The notes under the pieces were generated by a model that worked only from the letters and a program-made list of their open reading frames with translations, had not been told where the DNA came from and did not search any database. From Nymphaea colorata (taxonomy: Eukaryota > Streptophyta > Magnoliopsida > Nymphaeales > Nymphaeaceae), in the NCBI RefSeq assembly GCF_008831285.2, contig NC_045138.2:14954571-15018570 (forward strand): 64,000 nucleotides of DNA, read 5' to 3'. The position numbers were made by a program, and so were the translations under genes. Shown one piece after another: positions 50,565 through 62,922 of the stretch. Position 1 is the stretch's first letter; every line of letters starts with the position of its first letter.

Positions 50565-51758
50565 CAAGAGAGGGAACTCTATGAATATTCACCTAGTAAC
50601 GGAAAAATCATACATGTGAAAAGTGGAGAGCTTCTTGACACAACAATAGGTCAAGGTCACCCCTCATGCGAAATGGATCTTTGTCATGTGCACCAATAAA
50701 AAGGTTTATGAAGGCATGGTAAACTACTTTATTTATCTTCAGATTTAGCTATGAAAATTTTTTGGTGTTCTCGTTCTTCTTGTGAACCACTTGACTTTAA
50801 AACATTGTAATTTGCCTTGTATTATTGAAGATGCTTTTCATGTATCTCCCAATAAGAGTAAGCCTCGTCTATAGCTAAAAGGGACGTTGGTAGCTGAAGG
50901 CAGTTGCCTATTGATCTTAATAGTCTGTGTCTCCTTTCACACGGATAACTTGTTTCCTTGGATATAGGAAGTCTGAAATTGACAATCTACTTAACCTAAT
51001 AATCTCAGTTTTCGATTAAAAATCTGATGTTTTCTATCCGCCTGTATCTAGAAAAAAAGGGGGGAATTTCATCACTCCAGCTTTCTTACTGATGGTGTCA
51101 CTCTAGCGGCAGGAAGGCTGGCAGCAGAAAATGGTGTGCTCAAGGTACTTACCGGGAAATCTCGAGAAACACTTCAACTTCAGTCAATGGTTGTACCGTT
51201 GTAGGTTTTTTTTAAGAGAATTGGACTATTTGATGCCAACAACTCTATCTTCTCTACGTTTCTTCACTTTCAAGATTTTATTGATGGGCATCCTCTGATT
51301 TTAGATATCCTGTAATAACTGATAAGTTTCATGGGGTGGTAGATTTTCCACGTTAGTTTTTTAGAGTTTATCGAACAAAACCCGCCACATGCTTGAACAT
51401 TAGCCTTCGCTTGATACACTGCACAATGTTTGACTGAGAGATCTTACAACCCCAGGTTTTTCTTGATGGGTGGAAAGAGAATCTGTTAGTTGTAATAAAC
51501 CAGAAGCACTATGTATCTTCCTATAAATAACTGATGGCTGGGTTAAGTTTTTCAACCAATGCATTTTTTTTTTTTGCAGTGGCTCACATTTATAAGTTAT
51601 GTTCGGTTTCCTTTTTCGTATTGTAACTAATGCTGAATATTTGACTTTTGTTTCAGAAAGTGTCGGCTTATAGCGGGCACTATCGTCCCACTGATGAGAA
51701 TCTTGACATCTTCTTGGCATTTCTTAGAGAGAACGGTGTGAGCCTGGTCGAAGTGGAG
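50565..51758 (+). pseudogene. IQM: IQM-family calmodulin-binding protein relic (3' half)
   Basis: Three exon-like blocks remain: 50565-50718, 51052-51144 and 51657-51758. They give ELYEYSPSNGKIIHVKSGELL, then KWIFVMCTNKKVYEGM, then KKRGEFHHSSFLTDG with AAGRLAAENGVLK, then SGHYRPTDENLDIFLAFLREN. These match the conserved C-terminal half of plant IQM proteins (KWIFV, HSSFLAGG, AAGRL, SGHYRPT). The first block changes frame just before AAATGG at 50671, so KWIFV is out of frame with its start. No N-terminal part with the IQ motif was found upstream. The last donor is followed within about 27 bases by the LRAT promoter copy, with no terminal exon. I infer a truncated pseudogene. Confidence 0.82.
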
Positions 51759-51784
51759 GTTTGTATTTCTCCTGAACATTATAC

Positions 51785-52566
51785 TTTTAACATGTAGCAT
51801 AGATTTGAAATCTATGCTTTGAGATCTTCAAAACAGTGGCCTCGAATCTAAGATTGGAGGCTATTCTGCTATCAAGCACAACCTTAGTGTAATTAATCAC
51901 ATTTGGCTCTGCACTCAAATTTGGAAGTGAGTCCACTGGAAACTCGATAAACCGATCCATTGTTTTCAGAATAGATCATAAGTACAATTTCTTTTGACAG
52001 TTCTGATCTAATTTGATTTGATGAGTCAACTTCAATCTGGAGCAGACTTATTTCAGATAAATTCTCGTATTCACATTTAGCATGCGATTCAGTTCGCCAG
52101 CAATTTTTACAAGGAATTTAAATATATGTTCATTGCCACTTTCGATCAGCTCAATATATTTACGTCTTTCTAGACGCTTGTGTATCATCTCAGTATCTTG
52201 ATTTGTTTATAGTGAACCTGGATTTTTAGGTTCGGGTCTGAATCATGCCATGATGGTAACTTTTTCGGTTTTGATTAAGACATAATACTTAATAGAATCC
52301 AATCCAAATCCAGTCCTCTTTGTGAGTCCTGCTATTTTAAGTCGAGCGGATCCAGGAGCGTCCATTACGGATGGGTCGGTTCTGAACACGGTCCGATTCA
52401 TCAGGTAGCCTACCTGAAGAAGGAAAAGGTAAAGCGGACCCCAGCAAGATCCCTCCTCTCTCTCTGTCTCTCTGTCTCTCTGTGCGTGGAAGCGAAGAGT
52501 TTTGGGTTGGGAAGGAGAGAAGTGAGGAAGAAGATGGGGGTTCTTTCGAACAGGATCGATCGGGAG
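51785..52566 (+). repeat. LRAT-gene promoter and leader, unit-2 (complete gene) copy
   Basis: Matches 37535-38304. It includes the natural upstream region of the intact LRAT gene, with a CT-rich leader at about 52455-52482 and the first 11 codons. It contains the block from ttcggttttgattaagac to ccaaatccagtcctc that also occurs, diverged, upstream of calnexin at 29034-29085. Confidence 0.93.
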
Positions 52567-54642
52567 GTCCTGAAGCCAGGCGACCACATCTACTCGTGGA
52601 GGAAGGCCTATGTTTATGCCCACCACGGTATCCCCCTCTCTCTTTTTTAATTACTTGGCCAGACTTTCGCCTTCCTTATTTTTGTTATGTTGTTGTTTTG
52701 GTATGATCGGAATGCTCTGGGAAAAAAGAGTGACGATACGTTCCAATTTTCGTTTCCTGTGAATTTTGGAATTTGGAGTATGACGGTTGGGATGCATAGT
52801 TTTGGAAGATACCTGGTTGTTCGTTGCAACTTTTCCTATTGGACCTTCTTGGTTTGAAGATTGGATTTTCCTGCAATTTTCAGGGGAGAAAATTCAAGCT
52901 CCTTTTGCTTTATAATTATAGGTTTTAGATGTAAATCTTTTTTGTTGCTGGTAAATGAAAAAATTGGATAACTTTAGACTCTTTTGTTGGTCTGGGGAAG
53001 CCTTTCTCAATTAAAAAGGTTTCTTAGAATTATTTGCTCAAATGAAGGGTGTTCTGCAGCAATAATTTGAAAACCTGAAATGTCGTTTGATGATAATTAC
53101 TAGTTTCTCTGTGATATGCGGAACTTGTGGAGAGATATTGGGGTCTACTGCTTTTTTGGTGGTTTCTTACTGAAGCATTTGTGTGTTGTTTAGATGTGGC
53201 TTGGTGAAATATCTATCTTTTCCGTGAGATCATAAGTTTCTTTTGCTTGGTCAAGTTAGTGTCCCTCTCATGACGAGAATAAGAAATTGTGTTGCATCGT
53301 GGGTGTTGATATTGCTAGGGCCGAGTAATTTTGTAAGCAATGCTTTTTGCATGGTCGTCTTATTTAGCTGAAGTTGGAGCAAATGTGAGAAAATTTATTG
53401 AATTGGTGCCATCAAAGAGGTGAATCTTCACTCACGATTTTTGTTTGAGTCTTTCTGATTCCTGCGATCAACGTTCTTTAGGCGTCAACTCTTTCAGGCT
53501 TTCTTCATGTTAGTCTGCAAGTAAAAGCAACACGAACAATTGAAGGACGATCTAGAAGTGGGAACAGCGATCTTGGAGCTAACCAGAGATTGAACTAGAA
53601 GCAAATCTATCGTTATCTGGCTGTCGGAAGATGGGCTTTTCGGGCATTGTTTGACGTCGTAATTGGTTGGCAATCTGTTTTGGCATTTTTTCTACGTTTC
53701 CAAGAAACCTTTTCCCATGTCTCATGTGTGTGTATACTTTGGTTACACATACCTTTATTTGCAATCCACACAATCTTTCGGAGACCAAATGTGAAATATA
53801 ATATTCTATTGGCATTTCTGTATTACCCTGAATGTCAGCTAATTCTGTTTTTTTTTTCTTTTTGTTACCTATTGATTGTTGATACAGAGAATTTTCCGTT
53901 TTTGTAGTTACTCTGCCTCTAACATAACACCACCACCAATTAAATTATGTGTAACTTTGGGCTTTTGATCTTTCACAAAACAGGGATCTACGTCGGCGAT
54001 GATAAAGTCATCCATTTCACTAGAGGTGAAGGCCAAGAGATGGGTACAGGAACTGTGCTCGATATTCTCCTTGTAAGCTCCAGCCTGAATCCAAGACATC
54101 CTCCTTGTCCCAACTGTGCCCAGCAACAGGGTAGTAATGGAGTGGCCTCTTCATGCCTCAGTTGCTTCTTGGCTGGTGGCTATCTTTATCGATTTGAGTA
54201 CTCTGTAAGCCCTGCTTTCTTCCTTGCTAAAGCAAGGGGAGGGACATGCACCTGCGCCGATGCAGATCCTGCTGAAACTGTGATCCACAGAGCCACCCAC
54301 TTGCTAGAGAATGGCTTTGGATGCTACAACATTTTCAAGAACAACTGTGAGGATTTTGCCATATACTGCAAGACAGGTCTGATATCTGCGGATGAGAGAA
54401 CTATCGGGCAGAGTGGTCAAGCAATGTCCTTTCTCGCTGCAGCCTTTTCATCACCACTGCGTCTTGCAACAAGCAATGTGTATGGGATGGCAGTAACGGC
54501 TATAGGAGTATACTGTGCGAGCCGATATGCGGCTGATGTTGGCATGAGAAGCGGTGTAATGAAAGTTTCTGTGGAGGATCTAACAGGAAGGCTTGGTGGT
54601 GTAAATGGCATGCTGTCAAGGGTGACTAGTGTTGCAGACTAG
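52534..54642 (+). CDS. LRAT/NC-domain (NlpC/P60-like) protein
   Basis: Two exons, 52534-52627 and 53984-54642, give 250 residues. The start is the first ATG after the CT-rich leader and gives the family opening [20 protein letters not shown]. The LRAT-type papain-like triad is visible: His31 in HHGIYVG, His42 in KVIHF, and Cys153 in [14 protein letters not shown] Cys-rich insert ([15 protein letters not shown]) lies between. The C-terminal third has alanine- and glycine-rich hydrophobic stretches ([20 protein letters not shown]). LRAT-fold proteins include acyltransferases and thiol hydrolases; plant members of this group have no established substrate. Intron 1 is 1356 bases with no gene seen. 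A truncated copy of its 5' end lies at 38272. Confidence 0.92.
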
Positions 54643-56368
54643 CAGAATCATCTCAAAATGCCTGCAACTTTGCCTGCCATTGTCCTCGTTTTGGCGTCAT
54701 TGAGTGCCTCTTCTTATTGTGCATGTACTTGCAAGGAGTGAACTCTCAAGTGTACGACTGATTTGTTTCTTTTAATTTACTTGGTTCAGGATAAACTCAA
54801 AATGTGCGACTTCTTTTTATATTTTCGAGGAATGACTTGAGCATGGGGCTGAGTTCATAAGTTTCAGAAGCTTTTGATGGTTGTAAGTTTTAATCAATAA
54901 TAACTTGCATTATTAAATTTTTAATATAAATGTGCTTTTAATGCAATTTTGCTAAAAAAAATACCAAAATTTTATAAAATGAATTTAAAGTACGAAGATT
55001 ACCAGATAGTTTCCGTAGATCGAGAAGAGCTGGAATAACTTCAAAATTACTGTTCTCCCAAAACAAATCAGAAGACATTTAAGAGTTCAAGGCCTGGTAT
55101 TGCTAGATATTTAAGAGTTATACACTATATTCACGCATAATGGGATTTTGTCGAGGGATGAAAAATGTCATAAAGGTCGTGTTTTTTGGCTGAAAAACTT
55201 AGGAAAACCTAAGTTAAGCCTTGGGTTGTCCGTAGCAAATAAAAAGTAGACTACGATTCACGAAAGGTACTTAATTTTAAAACGCTCAATTTTTTTTTTT
55301 TTTTTTTGGCTCAACGGTCTTTCGTTCAACGGTGCGTTAGAAGTGCAAAACACCACGATGATTGATGAGACGTAATATTTTTCAAAGTTATACCCTTTAG
55401 ATATTATATTTTCTTTAGAAAAAGTTAAAATGTTATGAGATACAACCTATTCCTTGCCTAGATTCTCTCAAAACAAAAAGAAAAGAAAAAAAGTTCTACA
55501 GTCAAACGCCCATCAACGTGCTTATAAAGAAGTGAATAATCTCTATAACAGACTAGGCACAAACTTTAATTCAGAAAAACAATATTTTAAACCATAATTT
55601 ATTTGAAAAAAGGTTCAGATTCATATTAAAGAAATTATGATTCTCGTTTCTCAGAAAAAGCGAAAAGGTATCAGCTTCTAGGTAGCTTCATGGAAGAATG
55701 AGCTTCAGATATTCTTTACATAAACTGTGGGCTCAGGCGGTTTCTACTTTCTCGTACTCATCTGGAAAAGAAAGTGGGAGAGAAAGAAAAACAGGAAATG
55801 GGAGCCAACTGATAAATTAGATATCCAACTTGTTTGGAAAAATTTACAACACCACACTCGATTTCTATTGTACTATAAAAACAGGCTCAGGTCTTAATTA
55901 TTCTCAAATCATAGGCCACTCAATACTCATGGGTCCAGGATGAGCTGTTTAAGAAGAAGGGACGACGAAGGAGGGGAAAGAAAAGAGAATATATAAGACA
56001 GGTTTAAAAAAAAAAAAATTAAGCTTTATATGAGACGACGAGTTCCTGTTCCTGTTCATCCATTCCAATGGGATGTATTACTTTCCTTCCCCTCAAACAA
56101 AAAAAAAATCGTATTTTGAATTGTTTAAAAGAAGAAAGAAGGATGATATGGAAAAAAAAGTATATGCCTTCTTGTATATGAGACTTCAGTCACGATTTCT
56201 CTTCTTTCTAATCGGAGATCACTTTTGCCTTTCTATCTTTTTGGCTAGCCTTGATTGGGACAGCGCAACTCTTAACTGGTGGACCAGCTTATTCCACCAT
56301 TGGCCAATGATCATGTTTCTATTTCTAATCCCTTGAATGTACTCCAAATTTGAATAAAACTTAGACAA
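54643..56368. other. Spacer downstream of the LRAT gene
   Basis: LRAT 3' UTR followed by AT-rich DNA with poly-A and poly-T runs. Open frames are short and unlike known proteins. Confidence 0.6.
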
Positions 56369-58070
56369 TATTTCTTAATGATCAAAAAATCTTTCAAACA
56401 TCGTCTTAATTTTGGCAGGAAAAAAATATCGCTGCTTCTTGATCTTAAGTTATTGCCACCGGTATCAATTACGTACACTATATTATATACGAAAAAAAGG
56501 AAAAAAAATCACAAGAAAAGAAATGTGTCGTTCTTAAACTGGGACCAACCATCTTGTGGCATCAATTCTGCACACGAAGGATCCCTACTGAGTAAAGCAG
56601 CTTTGCCCTCAGAACTATTCCCCAGATTGTCTTGTAAAGTAAGAACGAATAATTCTAAAGTAGCGAATGTATCCTTCCCCGCATTTAGAACAAACAAGAG
56701 CGAGAGTTTAAGCAAACACAAAATAGATTTATGTTTAGATTATTTTAAATTAATTGTTGGCCACAACTTTATTGTCAGAAACTTGGAAACTATTTTCCCT
56801 TTCAATAGAATTGTGGCTACCCTCAAAGAATGAGAATGAGATAGATAAAACAGCATGAGTTCAATATTGCAGTTTTGTCGATCTCTGTCCCGAGCTCTAA
56901 TCATGGTTAAGAACTTTTTAATATTCATTTAGGAAAAACTATAAAACTCCCAAGGCGGTACCTTTATCTTTTAAGGTACTGACTTATTCAGGGTCTGAGT
57001 AGATCTATAATACATCTTTCAACTTTGGTATTGGGTTTGTCTCTTTTTGCTGTCCAAAAAAGTAACACACCAAAGCTTGACAACAACTATAAGATTCGAA
57101 ACTCGGACCTCATCTTACCACTGGGACCACTGGGCTTTCGATATGCCCTTGAGCACAATGGTCATAGTTAAAATCAATTAGTAACAAACGTACTAGATGG
57201 TGCTGGTGTTGAATGCTTGCATTCAGATATTTCTTAATGATCAAAGAATCTTTCGAACATCGTCTTAATTTTAGCAGGCAAAAAAGATCACTGCTTCTTG
57301 ATCTCAAGTTATTGCCACCCAATGTGTGGCATCAGTTACACTATATTATATACGAAAAAAAGAAAAAAAAAATCACAAGAAAAGAAACGTGTCGTTCTTA
57401 AACTGGGGTCGACCATCTTGAGACATCAATTCTGCACACGAATGATCCCTACTAAGTCAAGCATCTTTGCCCTCAGAACTATTCCCCAAATTGTCTTGTA
57501 AAATAAGAACGAATAATTCTAAAGCAGCGAATGTATCCTTCCCCGTATTTAGAACAAAGAAGAGCGAGAGTTTAAGCAAACACAAAATAGATTTATGTTT
57601 TGATCATTTCAACTTAATGTTGGCCTCAACTTTATTGTCAGAAACTTGGAAACTATTTTCCCTTTCAATAGAATTGTGCAGCTACCCTCAAAGAATGAAA
57701 AATAAGAATGAGATAGATAAAACAGAATAATGCAAGAATTCAATATGGCAGTTTTGTCGATCTCTGTCCCAAGCTCTAATTATGGTTAAAAACTTTTTAA
57801 TATTCATTTAGAAAAAATTGTAAAGCTCCCAAGGACATACCCTTATGCTTTCAAGGTACTGACTTATTCCAGGGTCTGAGTGGATCTACAATACATCTTT
57901 CAACTCTGGTGTGGAAAAATAACACACCAAAGCTTGAAAGCGACTATAACATTCAAAACTCGGACCTCACCTTACCACTGGGCTTTCACTATGCCCTTGA
58001 GGACAATGGTCATAGTTAAAATTAATTAGTGACAAACTTACTAGATGGTGTTGAATGCTTGCATTCAGAC
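56369..58070. repeat. 860-bp tandem duplication, two units
   Basis: Unit 1 (56369-57228) and unit 2 (57229-58070) both start atttcttaatgatcaaa and run through shared landmarks such as cttgatct[t/c]aagttattgcc, tctgcacacgaa, gaacgaataattctaaag and cactgggctttc. They have diverged by scattered substitutions and small indels. No recognisable coding sequence; frames open in one unit are broken in the other. Confidence 0.92.
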
Positions 58071-60652
58071 ACCATTTCCTGCCCCTCTCTTATACCAAGT
58101 CGCGGCTCTGATGGAGGCCAAACACTACAAGGCCATCTAATCATGATAACATTATAGAGTTCTTCATACTCATATTCCTGAGATGCATGTTTCAAGAAAC
58201 ATACCATGTTATTGTTTTAAGAAGCGTTGTGCTATCATGTCTACCATTTGATTATTGAATACACAAACAACACCTGCAATTTTCTCATTTAATTGGGACA
58301 CAAGCATATGGTGTTAATTACTAGAACCACTTATTTTAGGAACATATTTGATATGTTCCAAGAAGATAATGCTTTTCTTGCCAAATGTCCTTTGACATTC
58401 AGGCCCCAGAACATAAAATCTACCTAAACATAGATATTCTCAATCTTAATGTGTCTCGAATGGTTGGTCGGCCACTTTCACCCTTAGCACATTGGACATG
58501 GCTGGTTTCAACTTTGAACAGGAAAGAATAGAAACTTGAGCTTTCTCTCTAGTTGATAACGAAGCTAGATTTTGTACGATCATGGTCGACCCCATAAGAG
58601 GGGAGCCAGCATTATATGAGTGAGTTTCGTTGATGCCTTCCACAGTTTGATCCAACATGGATCACGTTTTTGGCCTTCCATCTCTTCGGTTTTTATATAA
58701 GCTTCGATGAAGCAGTTTGTACAAGGCATCAGAATAAGTTGAGGAAAATGTTGGAGGATGGAGTCTGATTTATATTGAATAGGCTTCCCTAATTTCCAAG
58801 GGCTTTTATGTAATTTTGAATTTGCCTCAATCCCCATGTTAAGGAGGGGGAGGGTCAGGGTAGGGCTGCACAGGAGCCGAGTCGAGCCCGAGCTTGGATA
58901 GCTTTAACCCATTTAACTCCTTTAAGCATTAACTCGTTTAACATTAACTCATGTAAGCATTAACTCGTTTAACTCATGTAAGTGTTAACTAGTATAAACG
59001 TTTAATTCTGGTAGCTTGTGAAGCTGGCTTTGGCAATATTATACAAAGTACTTATTTGCGAGTTGAGTGGAGTATAAACGAGTCGAATTCCTGAAACACG
59101 AACTCTCGTTTATTGTTTCAAGTATTTTTTTCAGCTCAAACTCGGCTCCGTTATAAATTAGTCGAGCACGAGCAGAGTTTTTTATAACAAGTTGGAGTCG
59201 AGCCCAGTTGGCTTCGCTCATTGCGCAGCCCTAGGTGAGGGCAATTATTTTTCTTCTACTCTTGATCTTCTTGAGTTAATAAAAAGAAATCTGAAGGAGA
59301 ACTGTTTTCGAACCACATAAAAAAAATCTTGTGTATTCTTCTTTGTCTTCCTCGTCATTGTTCCTTCTAGTTTTGAGAGTGAGAAAAAGAGAAGTTGTTT
59401 AATCTCTCATACTGATCATAAGTCCTTTCTTGCAATTTTGTGTATAAATGAGATACCGATTGAGCAAAAGAATTTAACAACACGTAATGCATGATGTCAT
59501 GACTTATAAACTATATATGTCATCCCTACTTTCATTTGAAAACCGGGGCGAATGCACCCGCAAAATCACTAAATTCAAGGTCGGGCTTTGAAAAATTCAC
59601 ATACGCTCTTGATCAAATCGAATATAGAAGGACGGAGATCTTTTCCAGAAATTAGTTTTTCATTATCTTCTTGACAAAGATTCTGTAGAACAATATGCAA
59701 AATGAAATTGTCTGGGTTTGGTTAATTATACTTGGAATTCTGGTTCTCTGAATGCCAACTGGAGTCTGTTGGAATCGATTTGATCATTAATAGTTAGTTG
59801 CAGTGAATAACTTGGATTATACCAAAGTCCGATCAAGATGAATTTGGATTCTCAGAGAGAAAACACATGAACTTGATGTAAGTCTGGGTGGCAGGGCTGA
59901 GCCAGTCCTCACTTGCTTGACCTATAAAGGCCTGGCCAGCCCTTATGAGCGTGAACATGGTCCCAGGCCGAGCCATAGCCAAGTTTTCATGTCGAGACAA
60001 TATCTCTTCAACTACATGTCTAGTCCATTCTACAGGAATCAACTTTTCCCATTTTTCAAATTACACTTGTTCAGGCCTTATTTGGGTGCCCATAACTTGA
60101 GCCGACCTAACCCATTAGGTAGAAGGGCCGGGCTTCATATGCTTCATTCAAGTACTTTTTCATGTTAGCGACTTGACTTTTTCTGGGGTGGGTTCGAAGG
60201 CAGAACCAGATCTGCACTTGGTATAAAGCATGTTTCGACCAAAAGATCATGTTGGAATGTCACCGAGAGAAGTCCAGGTGGTATTAAGATGTAGGCACGC
60301 TTCACCCAAAGAGGACCTTACATTTGGTATCTAGATTTTGGTGCTCAAAGCCAAATACCAAAAGTGAACAACAAAGGCATCTGGTTTAAATTTTTGTCCT
60401 CCGTGATCTTCTTGTTCTAGCGCAGGTTGTGCCGGCAATTTCTCTTAGAAGAAAAGCCATCTTAAGTGGTTGAAAGAGTTCCTACTTCCTAGCCATTAAC
60501 AAAGGGGAACTACAAGAAAATTATGACCCTCATGCTGTTTATAAAAAGCCAGGTTTCAGGTGTGTCATCCAAACAAATAAAATTAAGTTTTCAAAACACA
60601 TTAAAAAGTTTTCATAAAACTGAGTTAGATTATGGTGTCATCCAAACGCCTC
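58071..60652. other. Spacer between repeats
   Basis: Apart from the hAT MITE at 58861, nothing recognisable is seen. Short open frames do not resemble known families. Confidence 0.55.
58861..59233. mobile_element. hAT-type MITE, 373 bp, with 8-bp target duplication
   Basis: Termini TAGGGCTGCACA and TGCGCAGCCCTA are inverted repeats. The flanks ggtcaggg (58853-58860) and ggtgaggg (59234-59241) differ at one base. The interior has repeated segments on the theme attaactcgtttaac and cgagtcgagc. No transposase is encoded. Confidence 0.9.
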
Positions 60653-60800
60653 CTTGTGGTGATGTAGCCACGTTGTGGCTGGAGTGGGCAATTGCCCACA
60701 TCAGACCATTAAATTTACATTATTTATATATAAAAACTTCATTAATTTTTATTTTCTTTAAGTACGAGTGCCTAAGTTTCTGACTCTGCCACTGTCCCTT
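60653..60800. mobile_element. Possible hAT-like MITE remnant
   Basis: The stretch starts gtggtgatgtagccacg, passes a GC-rich segment (ggctggagtgggcaattgcc) and an AT-rich body, and ends gactctgccactg. This has the same layout as the CAGGGGCGGA family, with its right end resembling an inverted version of the left. Target duplication is not clear. Confidence 0.45.
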
Positions 60801-61019
60801 ATAATTCAAAGTTATCACGCATCGAGTGCCCGGTCAATTCAGTGGGTTTAGATCGTCAGTGCACTTAATTCATTGCTCACACAGGCGGCCCTACCAAGAG
60901 AATGTATGTTCACATATACAAGGTTATAATTTTCCAAACAAAGTAAAAGCCTTGATAGCAAGGCAGACGAGACACAACCTACTGAGATGCATAAATGGTC
61001 TAAAATGACTATAACCCAG

Positions 61020-61606
61020 TACAAGAATCCACGTTTCAGTACTAAGCCACCAATCTTATTCTTGTTTCCTTGGGCCTCCTTCCCTTCTTGCTGCCCATTG
61101 GCGCTCATGGCTGTTGGCAGCTTGTTCATCATCTCCACTGCAAAAAAACAAACAAAAATAACAGTCAAGTCCATGTCAGTTTCCCTTCCCTCGATGCAAA
61201 ATTGAGATGAGAACAGAACAACCACATGACCCTTTTTTCTTGACAACTTCTTCAAATAAACGGTATCCATGATCAGGATATTGGCCATTGTGGTGGTAGA
61301 CGGGATAAACCTCCATGTCTGCTCTCCTGCTTCATCTTAAAGAGAGAAGCACTACATGGGGATGGTTGGTTAGGGAAAGGGACATGACATGACGATTTGA
61401 ACCGTGACAGATACAGACATGCACGTGGTAATGCAACAAACTGCTCGGGATCTAAAAAGACGTATGATTTGCTAAGGAAATGAGGACTCTAAGATCAGTA
61501 AGTAAAGCTGGTAGCTGAAAGGATTGGACATGAGCAATGAAAAACAGAACTTACTCTGAAGAACAGTATGGAATGACTGATCATGGGGAGCATGAGGTTC
61601 AGCCAT
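61020..61606 (-). CDS. Possible small multi-exon gene, unrecognised
   Basis: A minus-strand ATG at 61606 opens MAEPHAPHDQSFHTVLQ and meets a strong donor (agtaagt) after base 61555. A pyrimidine-rich acceptor precedes 61335, and another (ttttttgcag) precedes 61137. The middle block can read EVYPVYHHNGQYPDHGYRLF in one frame or WRFIPSTTMANILIMD in another. The last block reads MNKLPTAMSANGQQEGK or GDDEQAANSHERQWAARR. The right frame cannot be decided by eye and no family is recognised. It may be real, a pseudogene or chance. Confidence 0.3.
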
Positions 61607-61706
61607 GGCGAGCTCTTTCTTCTCAGGCTGTGGAGGAAGAAGAGAAGGTGTGCACAAGTTAATCACCTTAGCATATCGTTTTGTACAAGTCGGTCGTGGG
61701 ACCCTT

Positions 61707-61800
61707 TAGACCTGATTTCAGGAAAGCATGGAAAAAAGATAGGAGCCTTTAGACCTGGATTTCAGAAAAGCATGGAAAAAAGATGGGAGCCTTTAGAGCC
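61707..61800. repeat. About 47-bp tandem duplication, two units
   Basis: The phrase tttagacctg followed by ttcag, aaagcatggaaaaaagat and gggagcc occurs twice head to tail with a few differences. Confidence 0.85.
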
Positions 61801-62625
61801 TGACCACACTTCAGGCAGCAGTAGCGGTAATAACTGTTAAGAGTCTGTTACCTAGAAGCAAGGGAATCTTGTCCTATGTAAAAATTTCCTTTTCACAAAG
61901 ATCTAAACGTGAGATAATCGCTTTGAACCTGAAATTTTTCAGGTTTTCTTGAGATAATGTCGACAAGTTAGTGGCAGGTAAATGTAAAAAGAATATGTAA
62001 CTGTTCTAGATATATAGCATAAAAATGTGCAGCAAACTTTTCCATACTACAGCAGACAAAACAGATTACCGGATATCTATTTTGGTGCATTATTGATTTT
62101 TCTAAGGCAAGCACTAGTTTCGAAAAAGTGTGCCTCCAAGGTCCTATATTGACTGAAAAAATATCAACGTGAACTCGGGCTTAATTAGATAACTGGTTGG
62201 TTAACTTGATCAACAAAGTATTCATTAATCTAATTCTGAAGCAACTCTGCAGGGGGTAGTTCCCTATCTAATTAATGTAGCGCGTTTTTAACATGGTTTA
62301 TTTATCAATCTAATTGGCTTTAATCACATTAGAGGAATCCTAACTTTCAAATTTTGGCAACATTATGAGGTACCCTTCAAGGTTGTCCTAATAATCAAAC
62401 AAGTAACTTCTTCTATATATATATATATGAGAGATTCAAGATAATAGCACTATTATGGCGAAGATATTATCTTATTACTTTGCAACCTTAAATAGCATAA
62501 ATATGAGGCTGCACTGGAAAATTCTCCAGTCAAGGTTTGACATATCGAAGTCCGTTAAAGGCGAATAGGATCTTTGACAGCTTTCTACGCAAAAGGGATG
62601 GTAGAGAGTTGTCCTTTGCCCTGTT

Positions 62626-62626
62626 G

Positions 62627-62673
<47 letters not shown>

Positions 62674-62678
62674 TATAT
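62626..62678. repeat. (TA)n microsatellite
   Basis: About 26 TA units with one G interruption. Confidence 0.95.
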
Positions 62679-62851
62679 GACCCACACAATGCACAAGTGG
62701 TTGTTTGTTGGTTAGAGGACACAAAGTACATGTTTATTTCCTATAATAAGCTAAGCCCAGCCCATTGCTATTTTTCTGGTTGACGTCAAGCTTTACTCTC
62801 CACAAATGGGTGACCAAAATCCCAAATCTTGCCATGAGGTTGCACCTTTCA

Positions 62852-62854
<3 letters not shown>

Positions 62855-62920
<66 letters not shown>
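62855..62920. repeat. (TA)n microsatellite
   Basis: An uninterrupted TA run of about 33 units. Confidence 0.95.
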
Positions 62921-62922
<2 letters not shown>

